A stretch of DNA of 64,000 bases, taken from contig JAGAUI010000008.1 in NCBI GenBank assembly GCA_017620815.1, positions 1 through 64,000 on the forward strand. Reading direction: 5' to 3'. Positions 16,865 through 25,289 of this stretch are shown in pieces. The stretch is from Flavobacteriales bacterium. Its GTDB lineage: Bacteria > Bacteroidota > Bacteroidia > Flavobacteriales > UBA1820. Every line of letters starts with the position of its first letter. Position 1 is the stretch's first letter. The position numbers and the translations under genes were made by a program. The notes below the pieces were generated by a model. It made no database searches. It was given only the letters and a program-made list of their open reading frames with translations, and was not told the DNA's origin.

Positions 16865-17377
16865 TTATTCTTTGAATTTTCCCATAAGAGGAGAATCGCT
16901 ACGCATAGAGCGAATATAAGCCTCTACCGCACTACTATGTCCCTCATGACGTACAGCACCTTCAGGGCGGGAGATTTTGGAGATATTATGGTCATTCTGC
17001 TCTTGGAGGAATGATTTATATGCGGTCTGAATAGCATCGGCTGCTTCCTGCCAACTAGAGTGAGCATCATCTATTTCAAGGGTTGCTCTCCAGAAATACT
17101 CTGGGACTTCACGGGAAGTAAGTTCGTCTGCAAGAGCTTTTTTAAATCCTGCTATCACTTCTTCCTGTGAATGATATTCGGCTAATTCTTCCTCTGAAGC
17201 AGCCAGTTGCTCGTAACTACCTTTCAACACCTCCAAAAGAGGCACATACTGCTCATAGGCAGCCTCCTGTAACTGTATATCATCGGGATTGTTTCCCTCT
17301 ATAATAGAAGATAATGCAGTAAGGACACTTTCTTCTATCATAGGATAATCGGTTTTAAGTTTCTCTGAAATCTTCAT
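16865..17377 (-). CDS. Acidic helical protein, probable capsid scaffold
   Basis: 170 residues, strongly acidic and predicted helical (QLAASEEELAEYHSQEE), ending in a short basic tail (MGKFKE). Scaffolding proteins of phage heads look like this and usually precede the capsid gene, as here. No protease motif is visible. It has a consensus -7 box at 17445-17438 of its own, so scaffold and capsid may form a separate transcript from the terminase. Confidence 0.5.
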   Translation of the reverse strand: MKISEKLKTDYPMIEESVLTALSSIIEGNNPDDIQLQEAAYEQYVPLLEVLKGSYEQLAASEEELAEYHSQEEVIAGFKKALADELTSREVPEYFWRATLEIDDAHSSWQEAADAIQTAYKSFLQEQNDHNISKISRPEGAVRHEGHSSAVEAYIRSMRSDSPLMGKFKE

Positions 17378-17437
17378 ACTTGTTTTATGGTTTGTGTTAT
17401 TAAATAATTGGTTTTATTTTCTGTAATACAATCTTCA

Positions 17438-17445
17438 CAAATATA
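17438..17445 (-). promoter_or_regulatory. Internal -7 box for scaffold/capsid genes
   Basis: A perfect TATATTTG on the minus strand in the gap between terminase and scaffold genes. It predicts a start near 17433 and a leader of about 55 bases. It lies exactly where a portal gene would be expected. Confidence 0.55.
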
Positions 17446-17474
17446 CTAAATAATTATCAAATAAGAAAGAATTA

Positions 17475-18797
17475 TTAGAAAAATATTTCTAGAGTCTTTT
17501 TCTCCCCCACGTCTTTAAGTTCAAAATACATACGCATCATAAGTGCATCGGCTACGTCTGGCGAACGACCTAGATTTTCTTTCATCTCACGTTTTGACAC
17601 TATAGATAGACGTTGAGCAACAGTAATATCGGCTGCTTTTATCTCTTGCATCTCTTCTATGATACGGTCTTTAAGACGTACATCATCTACATTTATTCTT
17701 ATCATAGAACGATTTACATAGTCTGCCCACAGGAAATAGCATTGGTTTTTGAGGTTGGAGAAATTCTGTTGTTTACCTCTTACCATTATAGGCGATGAAT
17801 TATTTACAAATCCCTTACATCGCAACGTATCCACTACACCCCCACCTACTCCGTCTTCGTCACATATTACATGAGAGAGGAGGACTCCATGCACTGCACA
17901 CATATCTCTTATAATAGCCGATGTTTCATCTACACCGCTTCTAGGCATTACCTTTATACTTTCACACATAAGACCGTACCACAGGCATATGACAGTACTA
18001 TCACTACCAAAACGAGCTATATCGGCTGTGATATATCTCTCATCTTTTTTCACCTCTCGTGGGGAGAACATATCTATGATTTTATCATAGTTCATAAGTG
18101 CCGATGGGTCTTCGTCATACTCCCAAGAGCCATATAACAGCCTATCTCTAGAACGAGAATCAAGACCTTTGAGGCTATCCTTGTAATGTGATGAAATGTA
18201 AGGATTATCACCTACCAGCGAACTTATAAACCTTTTATCCTCGTCCAAAACACCTTCTTTCCACGGTTTATAAAAACGATTATAAACATACCCTCTGGAA
18301 GGGTTACACGTTCCCAAAATCTTGGGTATGAGATTATAATCATTAAGTCTATACCTTATACGAGAACGAACTATATTCCATGCTTTGAGAGATATCTGAT
18401 TACACTCATCTATAAAGGCTCCCGTTACTTCCAGTGAACCCAATTCGTCAAAATCTGGGTCTGATGGTCGTGATTGGAGGGGTTTGAGTACTATGACAGA
18501 TGATGTAGGACGCAAGAGGATTTCTCCACGGCTTTCGTTATAAGAAAAGGCATCGGCAGGGATATCCTGCATACGTGCTACATAACGTAATGTATTGAGC
18601 GTAGTCTGTCTAAGTGTAGTAAGACGACTTCTTGCCACCAAATAACGGCTTTCTGGATACTTAAAAAGACATTTGAGTACCCAGTAACACCCCAGTACAG
18701 ATTTACCCCCACCCGCTCCACCTCCATAGAGGATTTCGCGGGTGGTAGCATCTTCTAGAAAGTCAAGAGCCTCTGTTTGTTTTATCGTCAGTTCCAT
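17475..18797 (-). CDS. Phage terminase large subunit
   Basis: The DNA-packaging motor ATPase and nuclease. 440 residues. Walker A GGGAGGGKS at 25-33 (Lys32), Walker B FIDE with Asp130/Glu131, coupling motif LGTCNPS at 161-167. The RNase H-like nuclease has Asp259 (TADIARFG), Asp313 (CDEDGVGGG) and Asp414/417 (SPDVADAL). Every catalytic residue I would look for is present, so the gene shows no decay. It overlaps the small subunit by 35 bases. The portal gene that normally follows is absent. Confidence 0.93.
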   Translation of the reverse strand: MELTIKQTEALDFLEDATTREILYGGGAGGGKSVLGCYWVLKCLFKYPESRYLVARSRLTTLRQTTLNTLRYVARMQDIPADAFSYNESRGEILLRPTSSVIVLKPLQSRPSDPDFDELGSLEVTGAFIDECNQISLKAWNIVRSRIRYRLNDYNLIPKILGTCNPSRGYVYNRFYKPWKEGVLDEDKRFISSLVGDNPYISSHYKDSLKGLDSRSRDRLLYGSWEYDEDPSALMNYDKIIDMFSPREVKKDERYITADIARFGSDSTVICLWYGLMCESIKVMPRSGVDETSAIIRDMCAVHGVLLSHVICDEDGVGGGVVDTLRCKGFVNNSSPIMVRGKQQNFSNLKNQCYFLWADYVNRSMIRINVDDVRLKDRIIEEMQEIKAADITVAQRLSIVSKREMKENLGRSPDVADALMMRMYFELKDVGEKKTLEIFF

Positions 18798-19218
18798 AAC
18801 TTTTACGTTCGTTCCACACTACTGTCGTTGGAGTATTTTCCATCGCCGTATGATTTATGTTAAGACCTAGTAATTTGGAGCGTTGTTCATTACATCGTCT
18901 TATTTCAGATAGATAACGAGCATCGCCACCGCCTTCGTCAAGAGATTTTGACTCCTCCCAAGCCTGCCATAATTCAGCCTCCAATGCGTCTATTTTTTTT
19001 AATTCCAATGCTCGCATTATCTTCTGGTCCTCTATCGTACTATTTTCTCCCCATGACTCTAGAATCTCAGAAAGAAGTCTATTTAGTTTTCTAGGATACA
19101 TCTTTTCTCCCGTTAGATTATGTACACGAGCCATTATCTTGGCTTTTGAATAGCCTTTTATGTAGCATTCGGCTATTATCTCTTTTACTCTTTCTTTTTC
19201 AAATTCTTTTTCACTCAT
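18763..19218 (-). CDS. Phage terminase small subunit-like protein
   Basis: 151 residues with an N-terminal DNA-binding-type segment (GYSKAKIMARVHNLTG, helix-turn-helix-like), a long charged helix (about 60-115), and a polar tail. Small terminase subunits recognise DNA and regulate the large subunit. The call rests on this layout and on the direct overlap with the large-subunit gene. Confidence 0.75.
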   Translation of the reverse strand: MSEKEFEKERVKEIIAECYIKGYSKAKIMARVHNLTGEKMYPRKLNRLLSEILESWGENSTIEDQKIMRALELKKIDALEAELWQAWEESKSLDEGGGDARYLSEIRRCNEQRSKLLGLNINHTAMENTPTTVVWNERKSYGTDDKTNRGS

Positions 19219-19260
19219 CGTTTATCCTTCACATTTGTTATCAATAAAGAAATTTATTTA

Positions 19261-19527
19261 TTAAAAAATATATACTATCTCGTCTTCACATTGGTCAAAT
19301 AACGTGTCTATGAAAAAATCCTCCAATGCCCTTTCAGATGGTAAGACATGGCGAAATTTCTTTTTACTCTTCTTTCCACCCTTGCATTTTACAGGTTCTG
19401 ATACCCAAGTTACATCATCTACCTTACGACGTTTCATAGTCATGGAAGCCTCTATCTTTTTAAGCTCATCTAGTCTTTCTATGGCTATCTTACGCTGCTC
19501 TCTGAATTCTTCTTCTGTAATAATCAT
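19261..19527 (-). CDS. Small basic phage-island protein, unknown
   Basis: 88 residues: a helical N-terminus (EEEFREQRKIAIERLDELKK), a Lys-rich middle (CKGGKKSKKKFRHV), and an acidic C-terminus. It lies between another small gene and the terminase small subunit. Function unknown; the basic region could bind nucleic acid. Confidence 0.5.
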   Translation of the reverse strand: MIITEEEFREQRKIAIERLDELKKIEASMTMKRRKVDDVTWVSEPVKCKGGKKSKKKFRHVLPSERALEDFFIDTLFDQCEDEIVYIF

Positions 19528-19557
19528 TGCTTTTTTGATAATTTTAATTATATAAAA

Positions 19558-19809
19558 TTATAATTTATTATTTTCACGACGTTTATCAATTACCCTTGTC
19601 CTATTTATAGAGTTGAGTAATACATCGCGTACAGTATCTTGGTAACGAGCATAGGCCTCTCTTATGAGTTCCACATCGTTATCACATAGATGTAATCTAT
19701 TTTTAAGAATATAGTCTGTGGGTATCCCTATGTATGATACCACACCATTTTCACAGATGGGATAATCCAGTTTCATCTGCCTTAATTGTACATATGTGCT
19801 TCTTTTCAT
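19558..19809 (-). CDS. Small phage-island protein, unknown
   Basis: 83 residues, first gene of the leftward island operon, with a consensus -7 box about 50 bases upstream. The C-terminus is rich in Arg, Asn and Lys. I do not recognise it. The promoter and tight spacing support it as a real gene. Confidence 0.5.
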   Translation of the reverse strand: MKRSTYVQLRQMKLDYPICENGVVSYIGIPTDYILKNRLHLCDNDVELIREAYARYQDTVRDVLLNSINRTRVIDKRRENNKL

Positions 19810-19858
19810 AACAACTATAAAATTAATACAATCACTATATTTTAGAGTTTTAGCCCTA

Positions 19859-19866
19859 CAAATATA
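19859..19866 (-). promoter_or_regulatory. -7 box for the phage-island operon
   Basis: A perfect TATATTTG on the minus strand, about 50 bases before the first island gene, facing away from the regulator gene. The surrounding 19810-20056 gap is very AT-rich and is the natural place for operators. Confidence 0.6.
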
Positions 19867-19982
19867 TCAATTTTTGTATAAATGAAAAGAAATTGCTACA
19901 AATTTTTTTTCACATAAAAACAGACGTATTATTGACAAATAAGATGATTTGATAAAATAATCAAAAAAACAAATTCAAAAAA

Positions 19983-20014
19983 TTGACTTATATAGACCAA
20001 ATATGCTATTTTTG
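19983..20014 (+). promoter_or_regulatory. Promoter for the divergent regulator
   Basis: TTG at 19983-19985 and TATTTTTG at 20007-20014, 21 bases apart, match the Bacteroidetes pattern. The predicted start near 20020 gives a leader of about 37 bases. Confidence 0.65.
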
Positions 20015-20056
20015 AACTAGAAAAACAACACAATATATGTAAATCCACACTATCTT

Positions 20057-20320
20057 ATGCCTAAATTAAAAAATCCCGAAATCCAAAAGGAAATAACTCA
20101 TAGAGTTATAAGTTCCATAGAAAGACTCATAGAACTAGGATTGGTACGCAACCAAAAAGAACTATGCCTTGCCTCTGGATATAAAGAAGCCAACCTATCC
20201 AAAGTAATGAATGGTGAACGCCAAGCACCACTTATGCTACTTCACTTCCTGTCTTTTTCATACGGCATCTCTACCGAATGGCTAATACTAGGAAATGGTA
20301 CTATGTTTAAAAACAAATAA
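20057..20320 (+). CDS. Small helix-turn-helix regulator, Cro/CI-like
   Basis: 87 residues. The centre (NQKELCLASGYKEANLSKVMNGERQAP) is a helix-turn-helix of the lambda-repressor type, with the recognition helix around EANLSKVMNG. It lacks any large C-terminal dimer or protease domain. It is transcribed away from the phage-type operon across a shared promoter gap, the usual place for a phage regulator. It probably controls that operon, itself, or both. A terminator follows at 20339. Confidence 0.8.
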   Translation: MPKLKNPEIQKEITHRVISSIERLIELGLVRNQKELCLASGYKEANLSKVMNGERQAPLMLLHFLSFSYGISTEWLILGNGTMFKNK

Positions 20321-20338
20321 TTATTAAAATATCCACAT

Positions 20339-20371
20339 AAAAAAGCTCGCCCCCGTGGGGCGAGCTTTTTT
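20339..20371. terminator. Bidirectional terminator after the regulator
   Basis: GCTCGCCCC (20345-20353) pairs with GGGGCGAGC (20357-20365), flanked by A and T runs. It serves both the regulator and the convergent plug-like gene. Confidence 0.9.
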
Positions 20372-20393
20372 ATATAAGTATTATCTATTCGGT

Positions 20394-21020
20394 TTATTTT
20401 TTGGTAGTTACGAGAATCACACCATTTTCACTACCACCACCATATAGGCTGGCTGTACCGTCTTTAATAACCTCTACTTTATCTATCATATTTGGGTCAA
20501 GGTTTGCTGACTCTAGGTTATCTACACGTGTACCATCCACCAAATATAGGTTACATCTATTACCGCGGAAGAACACATAACCATCTTCATAGATAACGCC
20601 TGGGGATTTACTTTCTACTATACTTTTAATAGATTTATAACCAGTAACTTCATCTGCACGCATAGTTGCTTTGGCAGTAGTTGCTGTATGCTGGTCTATA
20701 AGACCTTTGGCTATAGCCTTGTCCATATCAGAGAACTGAAGTGTTACATCTAGCACAGTCTGTTTTTTACCTACTTTGATGTATTGAGATACCACTCCAT
20801 CACCAGCTACTATAACGTTGAGTTCTTTTGGTCCCAATTCCACAGAATATTTACCTTCTGCATCGGTATAAGCAACTTTTTTGGTTCCCTGTACAGCGAC
20901 TTTAACACCTTTTATAGGAGCATCACCAAATTTTACAGTTCCAGTAAGAGTACGGTTTTGGGCAAATACTACCGCAGATACAGCCATAAGCGATAGAGCA
21001 AATAATGTTTTTAATTTCAT
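20394..21020 (-). CDS. Secreted TonB-plug-only protein (no beta-barrel)
   Basis: 208 residues: signal peptide (cut near Ala20), a carboxypeptidase-regulatory-like beta domain (about 22-95), a linker, and a TonB-receptor plug-like domain (about 120-208). The plug ends at GGSENGVILVTTKK, exactly where SusC-type receptors pass into the barrel, but the protein stops there. It therefore cannot be a transporter itself. It may be a periplasmic adaptor or a remnant given new work. A paralogue with the same layout lies at 25290-25961. It has a promoter at 21073-21066. Confidence 0.85.
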   Translation of the reverse strand: MKLKTLFALSLMAVSAVVFAQNRTLTGTVKFGDAPIKGVKVAVQGTKKVAYTDAEGKYSVELGPKELNVIVAGDGVVSQYIKVGKKQTVLDVTLQFSDMDKAIAKGLIDQHTATTAKATMRADEVTGYKSIKSIVESKSPGVIYEDGYVFFRGNRCNLYLVDGTRVDNLESANLDPNMIDKVEVIKDGTASLYGGGSENGVILVTTKK

Positions 21021-21065
21021 CTTTAGTATTATTTAGCGTTATATAATTCTTATTCTTTGGTGCTC

Positions 21066-21073
21066 CAAATGTA
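21066..21073 (-). promoter_or_regulatory. -7 box for the plug-only gene
   Basis: A perfect TACATTTG on the minus strand, with a predicted leader of about 40 bases. Back to back with the speD-speE promoter. Confidence 0.6.
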
Positions 21074-21150
21074 TAAATTTTTTTTAATCTCACCATCATA
21101 TTAACATAATTTTATCATTTCTTCCATTCCCTCCCCACGATGTATAAAAA

Positions 21151-21185
21151 TTGTTTCCACATATAGAGATAAATGAGTATCTTTG
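21151..21185 (+). promoter_or_regulatory. Promoter for the polyamine operon
   Basis: TATCTTTG at 21178-21185 is a perfect -7 box. A TTGTTT at 21151-21156 is the likely -33 region. The leader is about 40 bases. Confidence 0.65.
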
Positions 21186-21232
21186 CACGATTATAAATAC
21201 ATTACAATACACATAAATACACATATTATAAG

Positions 21233-22513
21233 ATGAATTCATTGGGAAGACACATACTAGTAGAGTTTTTCGGTTGCAAACCCGAAATTATGAATGACGT
21301 AGCTGGCATAGAAAAATCTATGGTAGATGCTGCATCTCGAGCAGGAGCTACTGTTATAAATTCTACATTTCACCATTTTTCACCCTACGGAGTATCTGGC
21401 GTTGTAGTGATACAAGAAAGCCATCTAGCCATACACTCATGGCCAGAATACGGTTATGCTGCTGTGGATTTGTTTACATGTGGAGAATCTGTTGACCCAT
21501 GGATATCATTTGATTACCTCAAAGAAAAATTTGAAGCACAGAATTATTCTGCCATAGAATTGCGTCGTGGTTCTCGTGTTCTTCTCACTCAGCTAGACTT
21601 TGACCTAGCCTCTATGCGTGAACAGAATAAAAAACACACCAATCCTCAAATGTACACACGTAACGTATGGTTCACAGACAAGGACGACAACCAAGCCCTT
21701 TCTTTACGCCATACAGGCGAAATCCTCTATGATGAGACATCTCCATACCAACGCACACGTGTTATAGACACATACGGCTATGGCAAGGCTCTTACCATAG
21801 ATGATATGTTTATGTGTACAGAACGTGACGAAGCCCACTATCACGAGATGATTTCTCACCCTGTAATGCTCGCTCACGGAGGAATTAAAAAAGTACTTAT
21901 CATTGGCGGAGGAGATGGTGCCAGCGTACGCGAGATATGCCGTCACAAGGGGGTAGAGAAAATAGTAATGGTAGAGATAGACGCCAATGTAGTTGATGCC
22001 TGCAAAAAACACCTCCCACAGACAGCTGCCGCATTTGATGACCCACGCGTAGAACTTATCATAGGTGATGGTATAGCTTATGTAGAGAATGCTCCTCAAG
22101 GAAGTTTTGATTACATCATAGTAGATGGTAGCGACCCTGTAGGCCCTGCCGAAGGTCTTTTCTCTGAAAAATTCTACACAGACTGCCGCAACGCTCTTAC
22201 AGAAGGCGGTGTTCTTATCACACAGGGAGAATCACCTCTATTTAACGAACGTACATTTGCAGAACTTAACGCTTGTCTTAAACGCATATTCACTCCTTCA
22301 CAGGTACGCACCATGCTATTCAGCATACCTACATACCCTACTGGTCTATGGAGCTTCCAGACAGCAGTAAAAGGAGAACTAGATATACCTGCACTAGACG
22401 TATCAGTGATAAAAGAATTTGAAAAAGAAAACACACTTAAATACTACAATAGTGACATACATCGTGCGGCATTTGCTCTGCCCAACTATGTAAAAAAGAT
22501 GCTCAATGAGTAA
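21233..22513 (+). CDS. Fused S-adenosylmethionine decarboxylase / spermidine synthase
   Basis: 426 residues joining two consecutive polyamine enzymes. Residues 1-120 are a prokaryotic AdoMet decarboxylase (SpeD type): self-cleavage between Glu62 and Ser63 should make the pyruvoyl group, and His68 and Cys83 are also present. Residues about 135-426 are a spermidine synthase (SpeE type) with [14 protein letters not shown] for decarboxylated AdoMet and [13 protein letters not shown] for putrescine. The fused enzyme should turn AdoMet plus putrescine into spermidine. It overlaps the agmatinase gene by 8 bases, so putrescine supply and use are coupled. Confidence 0.93.
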   Translation: MNSLGRHILVEFFGCKPEIMNDVAGIEKSMVDAASRAGATVINSTFHHFSPYGVSGVVVIQESHLAIHSWPEYGYAAVDLFTCGESVDPWISFDYLKEKFEAQNYSAIELRRGSRVLLTQLDFDLASMREQNKKHTNPQMYTRNVWFTDKDDNQALSLRHTGEILYDETSPYQRTRVIDTYGYGKALTIDDMFMCTERDEAHYHEMISHPVMLAHGGIKKVLIIGGGDGASVREICRHKGVEKIVMVEIDANVVDACKKHLPQTAAAFDDPRVELIIGDGIAYVENAPQGSFDYIIVDGSDPVGPAEGLFSEKFYTDCRNALTEGGVLITQGESPLFNERTFAELNACLKRIFTPSQVRTMLFSIPTYPTGLWSFQTAVKGELDIPALDVSVIKEFEKENTLKYYNSDIHRAAFALPNYVKKMLNE

Positions 22514-23540
22514 TAAAGAGACACATAATAATTTTAACCCAAATGATACGGGTGTGAATAATGGGAACTTTTTCGGGTTCCCATATTCATTACAACAGGC
22601 CGATGTAGTAGTCTATCCAGTGGAATGGGACGTTACCACTTCCTATGGCGGAGGAGCTTCCCGTGGGCCAAAAGCGATACTTGATGCATCTCCACAACTG
22701 GATTTTTATGATTGGGATTATCCACATGCTTGGGAGAATAAGATAGGTACAGCCTATGCCAATGAAGCTATCTCTTCTGCCAATGCTCCTATGCGTAAAC
22801 TTGCAGAAAGCGTTATATCCCACCTAGAAAATGGAGGCGATAAAACAGCTGTCATAAAAGACATTGAAACCATAAATAAAGCCTCACGAGAGATGGTAGA
22901 GCGTGTAAAGAAAGACACTAGAGCTTTACTTGATGATGGTAAAAAAGTAGTTCTATTGGGTGGAGACCACTCTACTCCGCTGGGATATATGCAATCATTG
23001 GCAGAAAGTGGAGAAAAATTTTCTATCCTGCACATAGACGCCCACGCAGACCTACGTGATGCATATGAAGGATTTGAGTATTCACATGCCTCTATAATGT
23101 TCAATGCTCTTAAAATTCCACAAGTAGAACGCCTGGTACAGGTGGCTATACGCGATACATGTCCAGATGAAATAGAACTGGTTAAAAAAAGCGGTGGAAG
23201 GGTAAGACAGTTCCCATATCCTCTTCTTGCTGCAAGAGAATTCTGTGGTGAGAAATGGCACGATATATGCCATTATATAATAGAAGCATTGGGAGAGAGA
23301 GTGTATGTGAGCTTTGACATAGACGGTCTAGACCCATCGCTGTGTCCTGGCACAGGAACTCCTGTGGCAGGAGGTCTTACATTCTACCAAGCAACATATC
23401 TACTGCTAATGCTTAAAAATTCTGGACGTGAAATAATAGGAGCAGACCTTAACGAAGTATGTCCTTCATCTGAAGAGAATGAATGGGATGCCAATGTAGG
23501 AGCTCGTATGCTTTATAAACTATGCTCCCTCATATCATAA
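22506..23540 (+). CDS. speB: Agmatinase (ureohydrolase)
   Basis: Hydrolyses agmatine to putrescine and urea with two Mn ions. 344 residues with the ureohydrolase metal motifs [23 protein letters not shown] and [18 protein letters not shown]. The N-terminal 50 residues are longer than in E. coli. Context next to spermidine synthase supports agmatinase over arginase or formiminoglutamase, although substrate choice cannot be proved from motifs. The arginine decarboxylase that would make agmatine is not in the window. Confidence 0.88.
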   Translation: MSNKETHNNFNPNDTGVNNGNFFGFPYSLQQADVVVYPVEWDVTTSYGGGASRGPKAILDASPQLDFYDWDYPHAWENKIGTAYANEAISSANAPMRKLAESVISHLENGGDKTAVIKDIETINKASREMVERVKKDTRALLDDGKKVVLLGGDHSTPLGYMQSLAESGEKFSILHIDAHADLRDAYEGFEYSHASIMFNALKIPQVERLVQVAIRDTCPDEIELVKKSGGRVRQFPYPLLAAREFCGEKWHDICHYIIEALGERVYVSFDIDGLDPSLCPGTGTPVAGGLTFYQATYLLLMLKNSGREIIGADLNEVCPSSEENEWDANVGARMLYKLCSLIS

Positions 23541-23566
23541 TATCACAGAAATAAAATTTGACACAT

Positions 23567-23602
23567 AAAAATCCCAAAGACGACGAGCCTTTGGGATTTT
23601 AT
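23567..23602 (+). terminator. Terminator after agmatinase
   Basis: ATCCCAAAG (23571-23579) pairs with CTTTGGGAT (23589-23597) around a 9-base loop, with a T run after it. The promoter of the next gene begins only a few bases on. Confidence 0.7.
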
Positions 23603-23605
23603 ATC

Positions 23606-23613
23606 TACATTTG
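23606..23613 (+). promoter_or_regulatory. -7 box for the NapH-NapG-like gene
   Basis: A perfect TACATTTG. Its -33 region would fall inside the preceding terminator hairpin, so termination and initiation signals share DNA. Confidence 0.6.
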
Positions 23614-23645
23614 TAGCATAGATAACCACATCATTAAACATATAT

Positions 23646-25274
23646 ATGAATTCATCTCTATTGAAATACATACGTATTGCACTAGCAAGCGTTGTTTTTA
23701 TACTCATCACAGCATATTTTCTGGATTTTTCATCTAGCATTCCGAACGTCCACATACAGGACATACAACTAATACCCGCCATACTACACTCTATGTGGAT
23801 AGCAGTAGGAATTCTACTGTTGCTCACATTTGTGATGGGACGTGTGTACTGTTCTACACTATGTCCTCTAGGGATAATGATGGACATCATATCCTTTACA
23901 AGCGGACGTGGTAAAAAGAAAAATTTTAAAAACAAAAACTCTCGTTACTCTTACACCAAGGCCCACAACATATTACGTTATACGCTACTAGTGGTGTGTA
24001 TAGCAACATATTTTATATCAAGTGCTTTTATAGTCATACTAGCCCTAGACCCTTATTCCAACTACGGACGCATAGCACAGAACGTATTTGCACCTATATA
24101 TTACAGCATAAACAACACCATTAGCTGGTTTGCTAGTGAAGTAGGACTACACGGCACTTATATGATGGGATATGACACTTTTTCGTGGATAGGAAGCGGA
24201 GTATCATTTGCTGTTTTGCTCTTAGTAGGCTATATGGCTTATACCCGCGGACGCCTATGGTGTAACACTATATGTCCCACAGGTGCATTTTTGAGTCTAT
24301 TGTCTCGTTTTTCACTACTCAAGATAACTCTAGACAAAAAGATGTGTACGTCTTGTGGGATGTGTGCATCGGCATGTAAATCTAGCTGTATAGACCACAA
24401 AAATAAAACCGTAGATAATTCACGATGTGTAGTATGCTTTAACTGCCTAGGGAGATGTTCTCGTGGTGGAGTGAAATACAGTCTTTCACTTCCTTGGAAA
24501 AAGGATAAAAAGCCTGCCGATACTTCAGATGTAAAAAAAGACTGCAATACTATATCTCGTCGCGATTTCCTAGCCACTGGTGCTGCCATCACCTTCACTG
24601 CCATAGCTGCCAAAGCCGCCTCCAAAGACACAGCTAAATCCCAACGCCGAGTATGTGCCCTGGTAAAAGAATGCCCTCGCGGACGCGGTTGCAATTTTAA
24701 TAGAATATGTTATGTAGAGGGTGAACGACTACCTGTAGCCCCTCCCGGAGCATTGGGTATAGAGATATTCAATGATGCTTGTACAGGCTGTCATCTATGT
24801 ATCGCCAAATGTCCTTCGGGGGTATTGGTACCATCTATCACACAGTACGGGGCTCGTGGTTTCCTCCAACCCGTCATGCGTTATGATGGAGGACACTTCT
24901 GTGCCTATGACTGCAATGTGTGTGGAGATGTATGTCCTACCGGTGCTATACGCCCTCTTACAGTAGAACAAAAACATTCTGTACAGGTAGGTATAGCACA
25001 CCTTTTCCCCAGCAAATGTGTGGCATTTGCTCGTGATTATGACTGCGGAGCTTGTGCAGAACATTGCCCAGTGGGGGCTGTACACATGGTAGTAAACAGT
25101 CGTGGAATACCTGTCCCTGAAATCATCCCCGAGGTATGTATAGGATGTGGAGCTTGTGAACAGATATGCCCAGAAAAAGCCATACTGGTCTATGGACATA
25201 AAGTTCACCGTCGTGCCCAAGTCCCAGAAAAAGAAGAGGCAAAAGAGATAAATCTAGACGGATTTGGATTTTAA
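23646..25274 (+). CDS. Membrane polyferredoxin, NapH-NapG-like fusion
   Basis: 542 residues. Residues 1-220 have about four to five membrane helices with CxxxCP motifs (YCSTLCPLG, WCNTICPTG), then two ferredoxin motifs (CTSCGMCASAC, CVVCFNCLGRC), the NapH layout. At 304-312 a twin-arginine motif SRRDFLATG with a hydrophobic run starts a second half like NapG/MauM, with four more clusters (CTGCHLCIAKC, CNVCGDVC, CGACAEHC, CIGCGACEQIC). Known NapGH pairs pass electrons from quinol to periplasmic reductases. No reductase is nearby, so the electron acceptor is unknown. It is a stand-alone gene. Confidence 0.85.
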   Translation: MNSSLLKYIRIALASVVFILITAYFLDFSSSIPNVHIQDIQLIPAILHSMWIAVGILLLLTFVMGRVYCSTLCPLGIMMDIISFTSGRGKKKNFKNKNSRYSYTKAHNILRYTLLVVCIATYFISSAFIVILALDPYSNYGRIAQNVFAPIYYSINNTISWFASEVGLHGTYMMGYDTFSWIGSGVSFAVLLLVGYMAYTRGRLWCNTICPTGAFLSLLSRFSLLKITLDKKMCTSCGMCASACKSSCIDHKNKTVDNSRCVVCFNCLGRCSRGGVKYSLSLPWKKDKKPADTSDVKKDCNTISRRDFLATGAAITFTAIAAKAASKDTAKSQRRVCALVKECPRGRGCNFNRICYVEGERLPVAPPGALGIEIFNDACTGCHLCIAKCPSGVLVPSITQYGARGFLQPVMRYDGGHFCAYDCNVCGDVCPTGAIRPLTVEQKHSVQVGIAHLFPSKCVAFARDYDCGACAEHCPVGAVHMVVNSRGIPVPEIIPEVCIGCGACEQICPEKAILVYGHKVHRRAQVPEKEEAKEINLDGFGF

Positions 25275-25289
25275 GAGGAGGGAAGATTT

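Larger units (their letters stand above)
13933..20320. mobile_element. Phage-derived capsid/packaging island lacking portal and integrase
   Basis: Ten leftward genes plus one divergent regulator with phage-head character: two small genes, terminase subunits, a scaffold-like protein, a major capsid protein, three connector-type proteins and a tail-tube-like protein. All frames are open. I find no portal, head protease, tape measure, baseplate, lysis gene, integrase or flanking direct repeat. Codon choice (many ATA, CGT, CGC) looks like the neighbouring host genes. It may be a defective prophage, a satellite relying on a helper, or a domesticated particle; sequence alone does not decide. Confidence 0.65.

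Noticed and set aside
13933-20320. Complete prophage
   Set aside because: No integrase, portal, tape measure, baseplate or lysis gene, and no direct repeats at the ends, so only a phage-derived island is claimed.
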